NCBI GenBank assembly: GCA_905200905.1
Contig: CAJKMA010000044.1
Coordinates: 1 to 22,076, forward strand
From: an uncultured Bacillota bacterium
GTDB taxonomy: Bacteria > Bacillota > Clostridia > Lachnospirales > Lachnospiraceae
Direction: 5' to 3'
DNA length: 22,076 nucleotides
The position numbers and the translations under genes were made by a program. The notes beneath the pieces are model-generated. The model searched no databases, had not been told where the DNA came from, and saw nothing but the letters and a program-made list of their open reading frames with translations. Position 1 is the first letter of the stretch. Each line of letters begins with the position of its first letter. Shown here piece by piece: positions 5,489 through 14,479 of this stretch.

Positions 5489-6259
5489 TCAATTTTTTCT
5501 CTCTTTGATTTCATGCAGGGCTTTCAAAACCTTTCGCATCTCATCTGCTTTTATCTGTCCTGGTGCAGATGCCTCTCTGCCTGCTGCAAAGGTAATGCAG
5601 GAGCCTGTAAATTCGCCCCAGATTCTACTTAACACACCAAGGGAACCCATAGCCATGGTTACTACCGGTTTTTCACATTCCTGTCTCATACGAATCGTGG
5701 CTTCTAAAATCGAACAGAGATCCAAGCTATCTATTGGCATGACTGCCATTTTCAAGATATCTGCCCCACAGTCATTCATATAACGCATACGTTCCTGCAA
5801 TTCTCTGCCATCTGGGGTTCTCTGAAAATGGTGATTGGAAGCCACTACATAAACGCCAGTCTCCTGTATACAGCTTATCAACCTTCTGGTTTCTTCCTGC
5901 CTAAAAAACACTTCCACATCCACGAAATCTACCATGCCTGTTCTGGCTGCCTTTTCTAAAAGCTTTACATAATCTTCATATAAAATCTCCTGCTCTCCTC
6001 CTTCTCTTTTCGTGCGAAAGGTAAAAAGCAGAGGAATTTCTCCTAATTTGTCACTTATTGTCCTTAACATTTCCCATATCGTTTCATCATTTTTTTCGTT
6101 TTCCCAGCAATCTACCCTCCATTCTGCCAAATCCGGCTTCATAGATTTTATAATTTCCAAATCTTTTTCAATCTCTTCCTTATTTCTTCCTATAATGGGA
6201 ATACAGATTTTTGGCATTCCCTCTCCTATCACCAATTTTTTCACTGTTATTGTTTTCAT
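5489..6259 (-). CDS. aroD: Type I 3-dehydroquinate dehydratase
   Basis: This 256-residue enzyme dehydrates 3-dehydroquinate to 3-dehydroshikimate in chorismate synthesis. Schiff-base Lys170 (ADILKMAV) and catalytic His143 (ASNHHFQRTP) fall at the same residue numbers as in the enteric type I enzymes. A substrate-binding-type arginine is at 212 (GSLGVLSR). Other barrel strands are visible as LAEWRVD (44-50) and PLLFTFRTKREGG (76-88). The ATG at 6259 follows AGAAGGAGAAGC. It lies 23 bases after aroE, the next enzyme in the pathway, and the two share one promoter. Nothing looks unusual in the protein. Its position between ftsZ and spoIIGA is not the B. subtilis arrangement. Confidence 0.96.
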   Translation of the reverse strand: MKTITVKKLVIGEGMPKICIPIIGRNKEEIEKDLEIIKSMKPDLAEWRVDCWENEKNDETIWEMLRTISDKLGEIPLLFTFRTKREGGEQEILYEDYVKLLEKAARTGMVDFVDVEVFFRQEETRRLISCIQETGVYVVASNHHFQRTPDGRELQERMRYMNDCGADILKMAVMPIDSLDLCSILEATIRMRQECEKPVVTMAMGSLGVLSRIWGEFTGSCITFAAGREASAPGQIKADEMRKVLKALHEIKERKN

Positions 6260-6282
6260 GCTTCTCCTTCTTTCTCTTGCAG

Positions 6283-7152
6283 CTATTGTTTTTTCAGATA
6301 TGCTCTCACCCGCTCTACTGGCATATCTTGGCCTGTCCAGATGCGGAAAGCCTCTGCTCCCTGCCAGATAAGCATGGGGTAACCATTAAAGGCTTTACAG
6401 CCAGCCTGCTCTGCCATACAAAGTAATTTTGTTTTCCATGGATTGTAAATAATATCTGCAACAGCCAGCTCCTTATGAAAAAAACTAGCATCTGGAATCA
6501 AAGATTTCTCTATGTCTGGCGCCATTCCCACAGAGGTTGCATTCACCAAAAGCCTGCTTTTGGCCAAGGCTTTTTGAAGCTCTCCCTCTGACTCTAAATC
6601 ATGAAACTCAATGGTACAAGCAGTTTCTTTTGCCAACTCCTTCTGAAGCCCTTCCATTCTGAAACGGTGTCTGCTTCCTGACCGCGCAAAAATATGAATG
6701 GTTTCCACCTGATCCAGAGCTGCCTGCGCACATATAGCAGTAGCTGCACCGCCCATTCCTAAAAGGGTCATGGTCTCTCCCTGCATCTGAATCCCTTGTT
6801 CCTTTACGGATTGCATAAAGCCAATACCATCTGTATTATGTCCAATGAGACATCCATCTCTGTTTTCTACTGTATTTACAGCACCAATAAGCCTGGCAGC
6901 TGGAGAAAGTTCATCCAGATAATCTAAGATTTTATTTTTATTTGGCATAGTAAGGTTAAAACCTTTTACCTGTAAGGCACGAAGCCCCTGTACTGATGCC
7001 TCTAGTCTATCTTCCTTTACATCAAAGCATAAATATACCCAATTCATTCCTAAGGCTTCAAAGCTAAAATTATGCATAAGAGGAGAAATGCTATGATCCA
7101 CAGGACTTCCCAGCAATCCTGTAAGACATGTTTTTCCCGTAATTTGCAGCAT
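6283..7152 (-). CDS. aroE: Shikimate dehydrogenase (NADP+)
   Basis: This 289-residue enzyme reduces 3-dehydroshikimate to shikimate. The N-terminal substrate domain shows LLGSPVDHSISPLMHN (13-28), the catalytic lysine in NLTMPNK (Lys72) and its partner Asp108 in GHNTDG. The nucleotide-binding domain begins with the glycine loop GMGGAATA (132-139). NATSVGM and a C-terminal NGYPMLIWQGAEAFRIWTG segment complete the family pattern. The ATG follows GGGAGGAATTATTT. It is the first gene of an aroE-aroD unit with a sigma-A promoter just upstream, separated from ftsZ by a strong terminator. Confidence 0.96.
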   Translation of the reverse strand: MLQITGKTCLTGLLGSPVDHSISPLMHNFSFEALGMNWVYLCFDVKEDRLEASVQGLRALQVKGFNLTMPNKNKILDYLDELSPAARLIGAVNTVENRDGCLIGHNTDGIGFMQSVKEQGIQMQGETMTLLGMGGAATAICAQAALDQVETIHIFARSGSRHRFRMEGLQKELAKETACTIEFHDLESEGELQKALAKSRLLVNATSVGMAPDIEKSLIPDASFFHKELAVADIIYNPWKTKLLCMAEQAGCKAFNGYPMLIWQGAEAFRIWTGQDMPVERVRAYLKKQ

Positions 7153-7188
7153 AAATAATTCCTCCCATTCTAAAACATCTTTTCTCTC

Positions 7189-7217
7189 AGTTTAAAAGGA
7201 AACTTTATTACTGTCAA
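7189..7217 (-). promoter_or_regulatory. Sigma-A promoter of aroE-aroD
   Basis: On the minus strand a consensus -35 TTGACA (7217-7212) and a weaker -10 TAAACT (7194-7189) are spaced by 17 bp. The region lies just after the ftsZ terminator. I see no T-box or other leader element in the short stretch before aroE. Confidence 0.7.
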
Positions 7218-7234
7218 GTTGAAAAGCAAACAAA

Positions 7235-7283
7235 AACCTCCCATGGAGACCATCATTCATTTTGCTGGTCTCCATGGGAGGTT
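7235..7283 (-). terminator. Rho-independent terminator of ftsZ
   Basis: A perfect 18-bp stem (7235-7252 with 7266-7283) around a 13-nt loop is followed on the minus strand by TTTGTTTGC. It begins 14 bases after the ftsZ stop and cleanly separates the division genes from aroED. Confidence 0.95.
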
Positions 7284-7297
7284 CCTATTCTTTTTCA

Positions 7298-8485
7298 TTA
7301 TCTTCTATTTTTCAGGAAATCCGGAATCTGGATATCTCTCTTTGGTACATTGCTTGTAAAGGTAGTCTGTGTAGGCTGGAAGTTCGGCTGTTGGAACGTA
7401 GGCTGCTGGAATGTTGGCTGTTGAAAGCCTGTAGGCTGCTTTGGTTCCTGAACAGACTGCTGCTGAGAAGCTGTCTGAGTTCTTCCTGCTCCAACTGTTT
7501 TTTTATCTTTAGACACACTGGCTTTTCTAGTTGTCTCATCATCCAGACCCGTAGCAATAACTGTAATTCTTACGAAATCTGCTTCCTTATCATCATACAG
7601 AGCACCAAAGATAATGTTGGTATCTTCTCCAGTTAAATTCTGTACATAAGTAGCCGCATCATTAGCATCCATAAGTGAAATATCACCAGATACATTAATG
7701 ATAACATGAGATGCACCTTCAATGGTAGTTTCCAGAAGCGGGCTGGATACGGCCTGCTGAACCGCCTGCATTGCTTTGTCATCACCTTTTCCTTCACCAA
7801 TACCAATATGTGCTACGCCTTTATCAATCATAACTGTCTGAACATCTGCAAAGTCCAGATTAATCAGTGCCGGCAGATTAATCAAGTCTGTAATACCCTG
7901 TACTGCCTGCTGCAGAACTTCATCTGCTTTTTTCAGCGCTTCCGGCATAGTTGTACGGCGATCTACGATTTCCAGAAGTTTATCATTTGGAATGATAATT
8001 AAGGTGTCTACACTGTCTTTTAATTTTTCAATTCCAGACAGAGCATTGCTCATACGTGTTTTTGCTTCAAAACGGAAAGGTTTTGTCACAACACCTACTG
8101 TCAAAATTCCCATTTCTTTGGCAACTCCTGCAACTACAGGTGCAGCTCCTGTTCCAGTTCCGCCACCCATACCACAGGTAACAAATACCATATCGGCTCC
8201 CTGAATAGCCTGTCTAATTTCTTCAATGCTCTCTTCTGCAGCTTTTTCACCGATTTCCGGTTTTGCACCTGCACCCAGACCTTTTGTAAGCTTCTCACCA
8301 ATCTGAATTACTGTAGGTGCCTTACATAAAGTAAGTGCCTGCTTATCTGTATTCACTCCGATGAATTCTACCCCGCTAATGGCTTCCTCCACCATTCTGT
8401 TGACTGCATTATTTCCAGCTCCGCCTACACCTACAACAATAATTTTTGCAGATGATTCCGCTTCGTTTGTCATGATTTCTAACAC
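7298..8485 (-). CDS. ftsZ: Cell division GTPase FtsZ
   Basis: FtsZ is the tubulin homologue that polymerises into the division ring. I chose the GTG at 8485-8483 (MLEIMTNEAESSAKIIVVGV), which follows AAAGGAGGAAATACC, giving 395 residues. The frame opens further upstream at a TTG without a ribosome site. The GTP-binding loops are GVGGAGNN (19-26) and the tubulin signature GGGTGTG (107-113). The T7 catalytic loop NLDFAD is near 209-214. After the core comes a glutamine/proline-rich linker with tandem FQQPT-type repeats. The conserved C-terminal peptide KRDIQIPDFLKNRR binds membrane tethers. It has its own sigma-A promoter and its own terminator. No ftsA precedes it. Confidence 0.97.
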   Translation of the reverse strand: MLEIMTNEAESSAKIIVVGVGGAGNNAVNRMVEEAISGVEFIGVNTDKQALTLCKAPTVIQIGEKLTKGLGAGAKPEIGEKAAEESIEEIRQAIQGADMVFVTCGMGGGTGTGAAPVVAGVAKEMGILTVGVVTKPFRFEAKTRMSNALSGIEKLKDSVDTLIIIPNDKLLEIVDRRTTMPEALKKADEVLQQAVQGITDLINLPALINLDFADVQTVMIDKGVAHIGIGEGKGDDKAMQAVQQAVSSPLLETTIEGASHVIINVSGDISLMDANDAATYVQNLTGEDTNIIFGALYDDKEADFVRITVIATGLDDETTRKASVSKDKKTVGAGRTQTASQQQSVQEPKQPTGFQQPTFQQPTFQQPNFQPTQTTFTSNVPKRDIQIPDFLKNRR

Positions 8486-8572
8486 GGTATTTCCTCCTTT
8501 AGTTCCCTTGTATGCTTTCAATGTATAATATTTTCAGATAACTTGCTGTTTCATATGTTTGCATATAGATAT

Positions 8573-8601
8573 ATAATAAATGCTTTTTTTAAATTTATCA
8601 A
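8573..8601 (-). promoter_or_regulatory. Sigma-A promoter of ftsZ
   Basis: On the minus strand TTGATA (8601-8596), a 17-bp spacer and TATTAT (8578-8573) lie in the 170-bp gap between divIB and the ftsZ start. The predicted start near 8566 leaves a leader of about 80 nt with a small CATATG-containing inverted repeat. I see no terminator between divIB and this promoter, so ftsZ may also receive read-through. Confidence 0.75.
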
Positions 8602-8654
8602 CTGCTAAATTTACTTTTTAAGAATTTTTTCTCCATTTTTTAGATTTTCTTTCT

Positions 8655-9608
8655 CTATTCTTCTGTATTGGCTCCGGCTTCGGACTCTGCTGCATCCGTT
8701 CCGTCACTGTACTCTAACTGAGAATCGTCAAATTCTTCCTCATCTTGTGCATCCTCATTCTGGCTCTGTACCTCATCCCTATCTGGAGTTTCATTTTGAG
8801 GTAAAATACCAGCAGGTGGAGTTGTAGTTTCTGTCTGAGAAGAAGTATCTGAATTTTCTCCATCCTGTTCCTCTTCTCCGTCTTCTGCTTCCGATGCTTT
8901 ATCAAAGACCACGCCAGCCGTATCCTCTGTAATATTCTCCAGGTGAAGAATTCCTTCCATTCCCTCCAACTGAGGCAGAATTCCAGATAAACGATTCATC
9001 TTTTCATCCATATTTTCATCACTTCCAAGACGAATCTCTACCTCTCCATAATAAAGCACCAACTGATTCATGTCATTAAAAACCAATCGGTCCGGCTTCT
9101 GCTCTGATTTCTCCAGCATTTTTCCAACACTCAAAATCGTATTTAGCTTCTTCGAATTAATTCCTTTTAGCTTTTGTCCTACTTTCACAGATTTTACACT
9201 CAGACCATCAATCAAGGGAACTCCTTCCATTTGCTCATCTGTAATAATCTGAATCACACCCTGACGGTCAAAGTTCACATACTGTCCCTGAAATTCCAGA
9301 CAACCTACCATTTGTTTTTCTTTTACATTTACCACAATGGTATTTCTATTTTTCCTCTTAATGGTAACATGATCAATCATTTGTGCATCTTTTGTTTTTT
9401 CCTCTGTCTTGGTCAGCATAACCAAAATAGAGTTTCCTGCATTTGGTGCATCCAGCACCATTTTCTTAATTTCCTCATCTGTATAGTACTGATTGCCTTC
9501 AATCTGTACCTTGGTAACACGAAATCCCACAAAAAACACCAATGCAGCAATGAAAAGCGCTACTACCACTGCTTCTATGAGAATCCTGTATAGCTTTCTT
9601 TTACTCAT
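8655..9608 (-). CDS. divIB: Cell division protein DivIB/FtsQ
   Basis: This 317-residue bitopic protein belongs to the FtsQ-DivIB-FtsL core of the divisome. It has a short basic N-terminus, one membrane span (about 9-29), a POTRA domain starting FRVTKVQIEGNQYYTDEEI, and a beta domain continuing to LENITEDTAGVVFDKAS (about 225-241). From about residue 236 the chain becomes a low-complexity tail of more than 75 residues, very rich in Asp, Glu, Ser and Thr, exposed outside the membrane. The ATG follows AAGGGGACGTTT. It lies 10 bases after murA, the expected place for divIB in a Firmicutes cluster. Confidence 0.92.
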   Translation of the reverse strand: MSKRKLYRILIEAVVVALFIAALVFFVGFRVTKVQIEGNQYYTDEEIKKMVLDAPNAGNSILVMLTKTEEKTKDAQMIDHVTIKRKNRNTIVVNVKEKQMVGCLEFQGQYVNFDRQGVIQIITDEQMEGVPLIDGLSVKSVKVGQKLKGINSKKLNTILSVGKMLEKSEQKPDRLVFNDMNQLVLYYGEVEIRLGSDENMDEKMNRLSGILPQLEGMEGILHLENITEDTAGVVFDKASEAEDGEEEQDGENSDTSSQTETTTPPAGILPQNETPDRDEVQSQNEDAQDEEEFDDSQLEYSDGTDAAESEAGANTEE

Positions 9609-9618
9609 AAACGTCCCC

Positions 9619-10866
9619 TTAATCTTTTAAAATCCTGGCCCCCATATAAGAAAGATCCCTACAGAGATCCTCATATCCACGGTCAATAAAATGCCGGTTC
9701 TCCACATAAGTTTCTCCCCTGGCTGCCAATCCTGCAAGAACCAGTGCGGCACCGCCTCTTAATTCCCTGGCCTTTACCTTTGCCCCTGTAAGCTCTGTTC
9801 CCTGGATTCTGGCTTTATTTTGAGAAACCTCAATCTGAGCCCCCATCTTTTGCAATTGGGAAACCATTTTAAAACGGTCCTCAAAAATATTTTCCACAAT
9901 ACAGCTCTCTCCCTTAGCAGTAGCCAATACTGCCATAAACACGGATTGAAGATCCGTAGGAAAACCCGGATAAATCTGAGTTTCCAAAAGCTTTATGGGC
10001 ATTGTGGCCTGTAAGCTATGCAACGTTAGTTTACCACTGTTATACCTGTATTGTCCACCTATTTTCTCGTAAGCTCGAAGGAGTGCCCCCATCTCCTCTA
10101 TAGGTGCTCCCAAAAGCACTCCACTGCCTCTGGTAATAGCACTGGCACAAACATAGGTGCCTGCTGCAATCCGGTCTGCCGGAATTTGAAATTTTGTATC
10201 ATGAAGTGTTTTCACCCCCTGGATTCTCAATGTGGTGGTCCCCTCTCCCTGAATTTTCGCTCCTGCTGCCTTTAAAAACCTGCACAACCAAGTAACCTCT
10301 GGTTCTTTAGAGCATCCCAAAAGTATGGTTTCGCCTTTTGCACATACAGCCCCAAGAATCCCATTCTGTGTGGCTCCCACACTGGATTTTTCAAACGAAA
10401 TGACTGCTCCCTGAAGCCTTGGCGCTCTTGCAAAAAGCATGCCATCCTCCTCCTGAAACACTGCTCCAAGTCCTTTCAACGCATCCAAATGCAAATCAAT
10501 AGGCCGTTTCCCTATAACACAGCCTCCAGGATAAGGAACTACTGCTTCCTGACACCGTCCCAAAAGACTTCCTAAAAGCACTACAGAGGAGCGCATTTGA
10601 CTGCCTGCATCTGCATCTACTGTGACACTTTTCATTTCTTCTGCATGAATTTCCAGGGTATTTCCTTCCCAGCAGGTCCTTACCCCCATACGGTTCAATA
10701 TAGTTTCCATAAGGAACACATCTGATATTTTCGGGCAGCCCAAAAGCACAGTAGTTCCCTTATTTAAAAGCGCGGCAGCCATAATTGGCAATGCCGCGTT
10801 TTTAGAACCTTGTATCTGCACTTCACCTTGTAAAGGAATCCCTCCTGTAACCTTTATTCCATTCAA
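9619..10866 (-). CDS. murA: UDP-N-acetylglucosamine 1-carboxyvinyltransferase (MurA)
   Basis: MurA adds enolpyruvate to UDP-GlcNAc, the first committed step of peptidoglycan synthesis. I prefer the TTG at 10866-10864 (MNGIKVTGGIPLQGEVQIQG), giving 415 residues, because AGAGGAG lies 8 bases upstream and the family N-terminus fits. An ATG at 10938 would overlap ftsW by 14 bp and add 24 unconserved residues. Motifs are GSKNAALPIMAAALL (20-34), the catalytic cysteine in PYPGGCVIGKRP (Cys116, so probably fosfomycin-sensitive), and RGGAALVLAGLAARGET near the C-terminus. It occupies the slot where murG and murB stand in B. subtilis, between the SEDS gene and divIB. Confidence 0.93.
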   Translation of the reverse strand: MNGIKVTGGIPLQGEVQIQGSKNAALPIMAAALLNKGTTVLLGCPKISDVFLMETILNRMGVRTCWEGNTLEIHAEEMKSVTVDADAGSQMRSSVVLLGSLLGRCQEAVVPYPGGCVIGKRPIDLHLDALKGLGAVFQEEDGMLFARAPRLQGAVISFEKSSVGATQNGILGAVCAKGETILLGCSKEPEVTWLCRFLKAAGAKIQGEGTTTLRIQGVKTLHDTKFQIPADRIAAGTYVCASAITRGSGVLLGAPIEEMGALLRAYEKIGGQYRYNSGKLTLHSLQATMPIKLLETQIYPGFPTDLQSVFMAVLATAKGESCIVENIFEDRFKMVSQLQKMGAQIEVSQNKARIQGTELTGAKVKARELRGGAALVLAGLAARGETYVENRHFIDRGYEDLCRDLSYMGARILKD

Positions 10867-10924
10867 GACATACACTCCTCTGTACTCAGATTCAACCATA
10901 CTATAATGTATGCTCTTTCTCCCC

Positions 10925-12037
10925 TTATGGTTCCTCATAACGGCTTACCGAAAGGGCAAGCCCCATTTCACCCAGCAAAAACAGTACAGAGGTTCCTCCA
11001 TAACTTACAAAAGGCAGTGTAATCCCCGTATTGGGAATGGTGTTGGTCACAACCGAAATATTCAAAATCACCTGCATAGCCATATGCCCCATAATACCAG
11101 CTCCAATCAGTGCCCCACATAAATCTTTTGCATGGGTGGCAATCACCATAAGACGCCAGATCAGAAGGCCAAAAAGCAGGATTAAAAGACAAGCTCCCAC
11201 AAGCCCTGTCTCTTCACATACAATAGAAAAAATCATATCATTCTGAGCTTCTGGCACAAACCCCAGTTTTTGCAGACTACTGCCAAGACCTTTTCCAAAA
11301 ATCCCGCCGCTTCCTATAGCATATAACCCTTGTATGGTCTGGAATCCTTTTTCATAAGCTTCTGGGTTACGCCAGATTGCCAGACGTTCCAAACGATAAC
11401 TAGCCATGCTCAAAAAAATACCAATAAACAAAATCCCTCCAACTCCAATTCCCACAAAGGGCAGATACCGAGGATTTGATACAAAAATAAGAATCACACC
11501 GATTCCAAGAATAATAATAGCTGTACTCAAGTTATTCGTACCTACCAGCCCTACAATAGGAAGCAGCAACGCCATAGTTCCTGCCATTTGCAGCATTCCT
11601 TGTTTCTGCTCTTTTCCCTTTATAATGACAAAAGTGAGAAGGAGAATAACCGCCACCTTGGCAAACTCCGAGGGCTGAAAAGACAAAGGCCCCAGGGACA
11701 GCCAACGCCTGGAGCCATTGTATTCATCCCCAAACAGTAAAACTGCCAGAGATAATAGTAGCGAAATCAAATAAAAGAATGGCGCAAGCTTCACTAAGAG
11801 ATGATAATCCATGCAGGACACCAGATAGATTCCCATAAGCCCAAGGGAAGTAGCAAATACTTGTTTTTTGAAATAATACCCAGCATCATGAAATTTCACA
11901 CGTCCATTGTAAGCGCTGGTACTATAAAGAAACACCAATCCGAAAAGAACCAGAAGTATGACCAAACACAACAGCACATAGTCAAAATGCTGTTCTCTCT
12001 TCTTTTCCCTGTCCAAAGCAGCTCTCTCCTTGTGCAA
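10925..12037 (-). CDS. SEDS-family peptidoglycan polymerase, FtsW or SpoVE
   Basis: This polytopic membrane glycosyltransferase of about 370 residues polymerises lipid II together with a class B PBP. SEDS motifs are clear: NGSRRWLSLGPLSFQPSEFAK, GLYAIGSGGIFGKGLGSS, VPEAQNDMIFSIVCEETG and TGITLPFVSYGGTS, set among about ten hydrophobic spans. The start is a TTG at 12037 with AAAGGA 5 bases upstream. A second TTG at 12016, preceded by AAGGAG, is equally usable. Gene order (after murD, before divIB) and length match B. subtilis spoVE. However, I found no sigma-E promoter in front of it and no other SEDS gene is visible, so it may serve vegetative division as FtsW. It follows murD by 9 bases. Confidence 0.9.
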   Translation of the reverse strand: MHKERAALDREKKREQHFDYVLLCLVILLVLFGLVFLYSTSAYNGRVKFHDAGYYFKKQVFATSLGLMGIYLVSCMDYHLLVKLAPFFYLISLLLSLAVLLFGDEYNGSRRWLSLGPLSFQPSEFAKVAVILLLTFVIIKGKEQKQGMLQMAGTMALLLPIVGLVGTNNLSTAIIILGIGVILIFVSNPRYLPFVGIGVGGILFIGIFLSMASYRLERLAIWRNPEAYEKGFQTIQGLYAIGSGGIFGKGLGSSLQKLGFVPEAQNDMIFSIVCEETGLVGACLLILLFGLLIWRLMVIATHAKDLCGALIGAGIMGHMAMQVILNISVVTNTIPNTGITLPFVSYGGTSVLFLLGEMGLALSVSRYEEP

Positions 12038-12046
12038 CCAGTTCCT

Positions 12047-13462
12047 TTATTTATATGCTTTTAGCTTGTATACATATTCTTTAAATTTGTCTCCCCGCTG
12101 TTCGTAATTATCAAACTGTCCCCAGCTTGCACAGGCAGGAGAAAGAAGAACTGCATCTCCCTTTTGTGCTTTTTTTGCACAAATGTCCACAGCTTCTTCC
12201 AGATTTTCCGCCAGAATCGTATTCATAAACCCACAAGCATGAGCCGTTTTCTGGATTTTTTCTCTGGTTTGTCCTATCAGCACCAGATATTTCACCTTTC
12301 CATCAAAAGACTCAATCCATTCCTCGTAGGAAGATTCCTTATCATAGCCTCCCCCAATCAGCAAAGTGGGACGGTTCATTGCTTGGATTCCTTTTATTGC
12401 AGCATCTGGATTCGTTCCTTTGGAATCATTATAATAAACAACACCATCAATTTCATCCACAAACTCAATTCTATGAGCCACTGCTCTGAATTCTGTAACA
12501 GCTTTGCGGATAATCTCTACGGTTACTCCTGCATAATATGCCATAGCTGCCGCTGCCATCACATTTTCATAATTGTGCTGTCCCAACAATTTTAAATCCT
12601 TTGTGTTTACAATTTCTAATTCCTGGCTATCTGTTCTTAAAAGGATTTTTCCATCCTCTAAGAAAATCCCCTGCTCAAGTCTTCGTACACTTGAGAAAAA
12701 GACTACGTTTGCAGGACACTGACTGGCAAATTCCCTGAGCACCTGGTCCTCATAATTTAAGACACAATAATTTTCTTTTGTCTGATTTGCCGCAATTAAT
12801 TCTTTTACCCTGATATATTCCTCCATGGTGTGGTGACGATTTAAATGATCTTCTGTAATATTCAAAATTCCAGACACATCCGGCTTGAAGGTATCAGCAG
12901 TTTCCAGCTGAAAACTACTAATTTCTGCAACGGTACAGCTGGTTTCCTTCATAGAAAGCGCTTCTTTTGTGTAGGCGTTTCCAATATTCCCTACCACATA
13001 CACCTCATCATAGGTTTTTCTGGCATCTCGGTCTGCTTTCATAATCTCTCCAAGCAGAGCGGTGGTGGTAGTCTTTCCATTGGTTCCTGTAATAGCAAGC
13101 ACTTTGCCTGCTCCCATCTGGTATGCCAGCTCCACTTCTCCCCAGATGGGTATTCCTGCTGCTTTTAACCGTTCTACTGGAGGGATGTCCAAAGGCACTC
13201 CTGGACTCATAACCACCAAATCCAGTGTAGGAAGCAATTTTTCCCTCAATTCCCCAAGCACAATACTGCAGGCAGAATCTGCCCCCAGCTGTTTCCTGAT
13301 TTGTTCTTCCTGAAGCTTCTCATTCCCATCATAAAGTACTACCTGTGCTTTCAGGGTTTCTAAAAGCTTCACAGCACCAATGCCGCTAATTCCAGAACCA
13401 AACACCAATACCTTTTTGTTTTCCACTTCACTTCTTAGCAATTTCATACTCATTTTCCTCAT
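12047..13462 (-). CDS. murD: UDP-N-acetylmuramoyl-L-alanine--D-glutamate ligase
   Basis: MurD adds D-glutamate to UDP-MurNAc-L-Ala in the cytoplasm. The 471-residue protein has an N-terminal UDP-binding Rossmann fold (VLVFGSGISGIGAVKLLE, 18-35), the ATP loop GTNGKTTT (126-133), the central LNITEDHLNRH motif, and the ligase C-terminal domain with YNDSKGTNPDAA and LIGGGYDKESSYEEW. Three ATGs lie within the first six codons (13462, 13453, 13447). GAGG lies 9 bases before the third, so the true start may be up to five codons shorter. It is in the mraY-murD-SEDS-murA-divIB unit with small gaps on both sides. Confidence 0.95.
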   Translation of the reverse strand: MRKMSMKLLRSEVENKKVLVFGSGISGIGAVKLLETLKAQVVLYDGNEKLQEEQIRKQLGADSACSIVLGELREKLLPTLDLVVMSPGVPLDIPPVERLKAAGIPIWGEVELAYQMGAGKVLAITGTNGKTTTTALLGEIMKADRDARKTYDEVYVVGNIGNAYTKEALSMKETSCTVAEISSFQLETADTFKPDVSGILNITEDHLNRHHTMEEYIRVKELIAANQTKENYCVLNYEDQVLREFASQCPANVVFFSSVRRLEQGIFLEDGKILLRTDSQELEIVNTKDLKLLGQHNYENVMAAAAMAYYAGVTVEIIRKAVTEFRAVAHRIEFVDEIDGVVYYNDSKGTNPDAAIKGIQAMNRPTLLIGGGYDKESSYEEWIESFDGKVKYLVLIGQTREKIQKTAHACGFMNTILAENLEEAVDICAKKAQKGDAVLLSPACASWGQFDNYEQRGDKFKEYVYKLKAYK

Positions 13463-13484
13463 TTTCCCAATCTTCGTCTGACTT

Positions 13485-14444
13485 TTAAACTCCCATAAGG
13501 GCTATGAGACATAACACTGCTGTCACCACAGAAAATACTGCCACGATTCTGGTCTCAGACCATCCACACAGCTCAAAGTGATGGTGAATAGGAGCCATTT
13601 TAAAGAAACGTTTTCCATGGGTAGCCTTAAAATAAGTTACCTGAATCATAACAGAAAGCACTTCCACCACATAAATCAGACCAACTAAGATAATAAACAA
13701 AGGCATCTGCAGCATATAAGCTGTTCCAGCCACAAATCCTCCCAGAGCCAAGGAGCCTGTATCACCCATGAAAATCTTAGCTGGATATACATTAAACAAT
13801 AAGAATCCCATTAATGCTCCAACAACAGCACAGGTAATCGGTTCAATACCACTTTTTGTTCCAATAGCCATTACGGAGAAAAAGGTTGCCACCATAATCG
13901 TCACAGAAGAAGCCAGCCCATCCAGCCCATCTGTAAAGTTTACACCATTTACAGTTCCAATCACTGCAATAAACAAGATGGGAATGGTAAGAATCCCAAA
14001 GTCAATTTCATGTCCTGGCATAAACGGAATCTTCATGGTCATAGGAATGTCCGTAAACTTCATAAGATAGAATGCAAAAATTCCCGTTACCACAATCTGA
14101 CAGGCCATTTTCTGCATAGGCATCAGACCATCAGAACGTTTCAGAACTACTTTCAAATAATCATCCAAAAATCCAATAATACCAAATCCCAAGGTAAGAA
14201 ACAGGATTGGAATAATCTTTGGGTAGTCTTTCACGTAAATCAGGGAAGTCACTACTGTGGACAAAAGAAAAATAATACCGCCCATAGTAGGAGTTCCTGC
14301 CTTTTTCAAATGAGACTGCACGCCTTCTACACGCTCTGTCTGTCCCATTTTCAGTTTTCTCAGATAAGGAATCACAATAGGTCCTAATACTACACTGATT
14401 GCAAAGGCAATCAGCACTGGTAATGCCATAGTAAACTCTGTCAT
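13485..14444 (-). CDS. mraY: Phospho-N-acetylmuramoyl-pentapeptide-transferase (MraY)
   Basis: MraY transfers phospho-MurNAc-pentapeptide to undecaprenyl phosphate, making lipid I at the cytoplasmic face of the membrane. The 319-residue protein is a ten-span membrane enzyme of normal length. Motifs are GTPTMGGIIFL (about 50-60), the Mg-binding GFLDDYLK, NFTDGLDGLA, IFMGDTGSLALGG and the C-terminal MAPIHHHFE. The ATG follows AGAGGTGTACT. A sigma-A promoter overlaps the end of spoVD just upstream, so this gene starts a new vegetative transcription unit rather than continuing from spoVD. Confidence 0.97.
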   Translation of the reverse strand: MTEFTMALPVLIAFAISVVLGPIVIPYLRKLKMGQTERVEGVQSHLKKAGTPTMGGIIFLLSTVVTSLIYVKDYPKIIPILFLTLGFGIIGFLDDYLKVVLKRSDGLMPMQKMACQIVVTGIFAFYLMKFTDIPMTMKIPFMPGHEIDFGILTIPILFIAVIGTVNGVNFTDGLDGLASSVTIMVATFFSVMAIGTKSGIEPITCAVVGALMGFLLFNVYPAKIFMGDTGSLALGGFVAGTAYMLQMPLFIILVGLIYVVEVLSVMIQVTYFKATHGKRFFKMAPIHHHFELCGWSETRIVAVFSVVTAVLCLIALMGV

Positions 14445-14479
14445 AGTACACCTCTTTTTTATGTATTTTACTCTTATTC

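Noticed and set aside
7153..7297. T-box or other amino-acid riboswitch before aroE
   Set aside because: The leader is too short, and the only strong structure there is the ftsZ terminator.
9174..9593. 139-codon plus-strand open frame, and a 143-codon one at 12164-12595
   Set aside because: Both are antisense to clear divIB and murD genes and look like compositional shadows.
12050..12100. Sigma-E promoter before the SEDS gene (TATACAAG at the end of murD)
   Set aside because: Only 6 of 8 positions match the -10 and no ATA lies 16 bp upstream.
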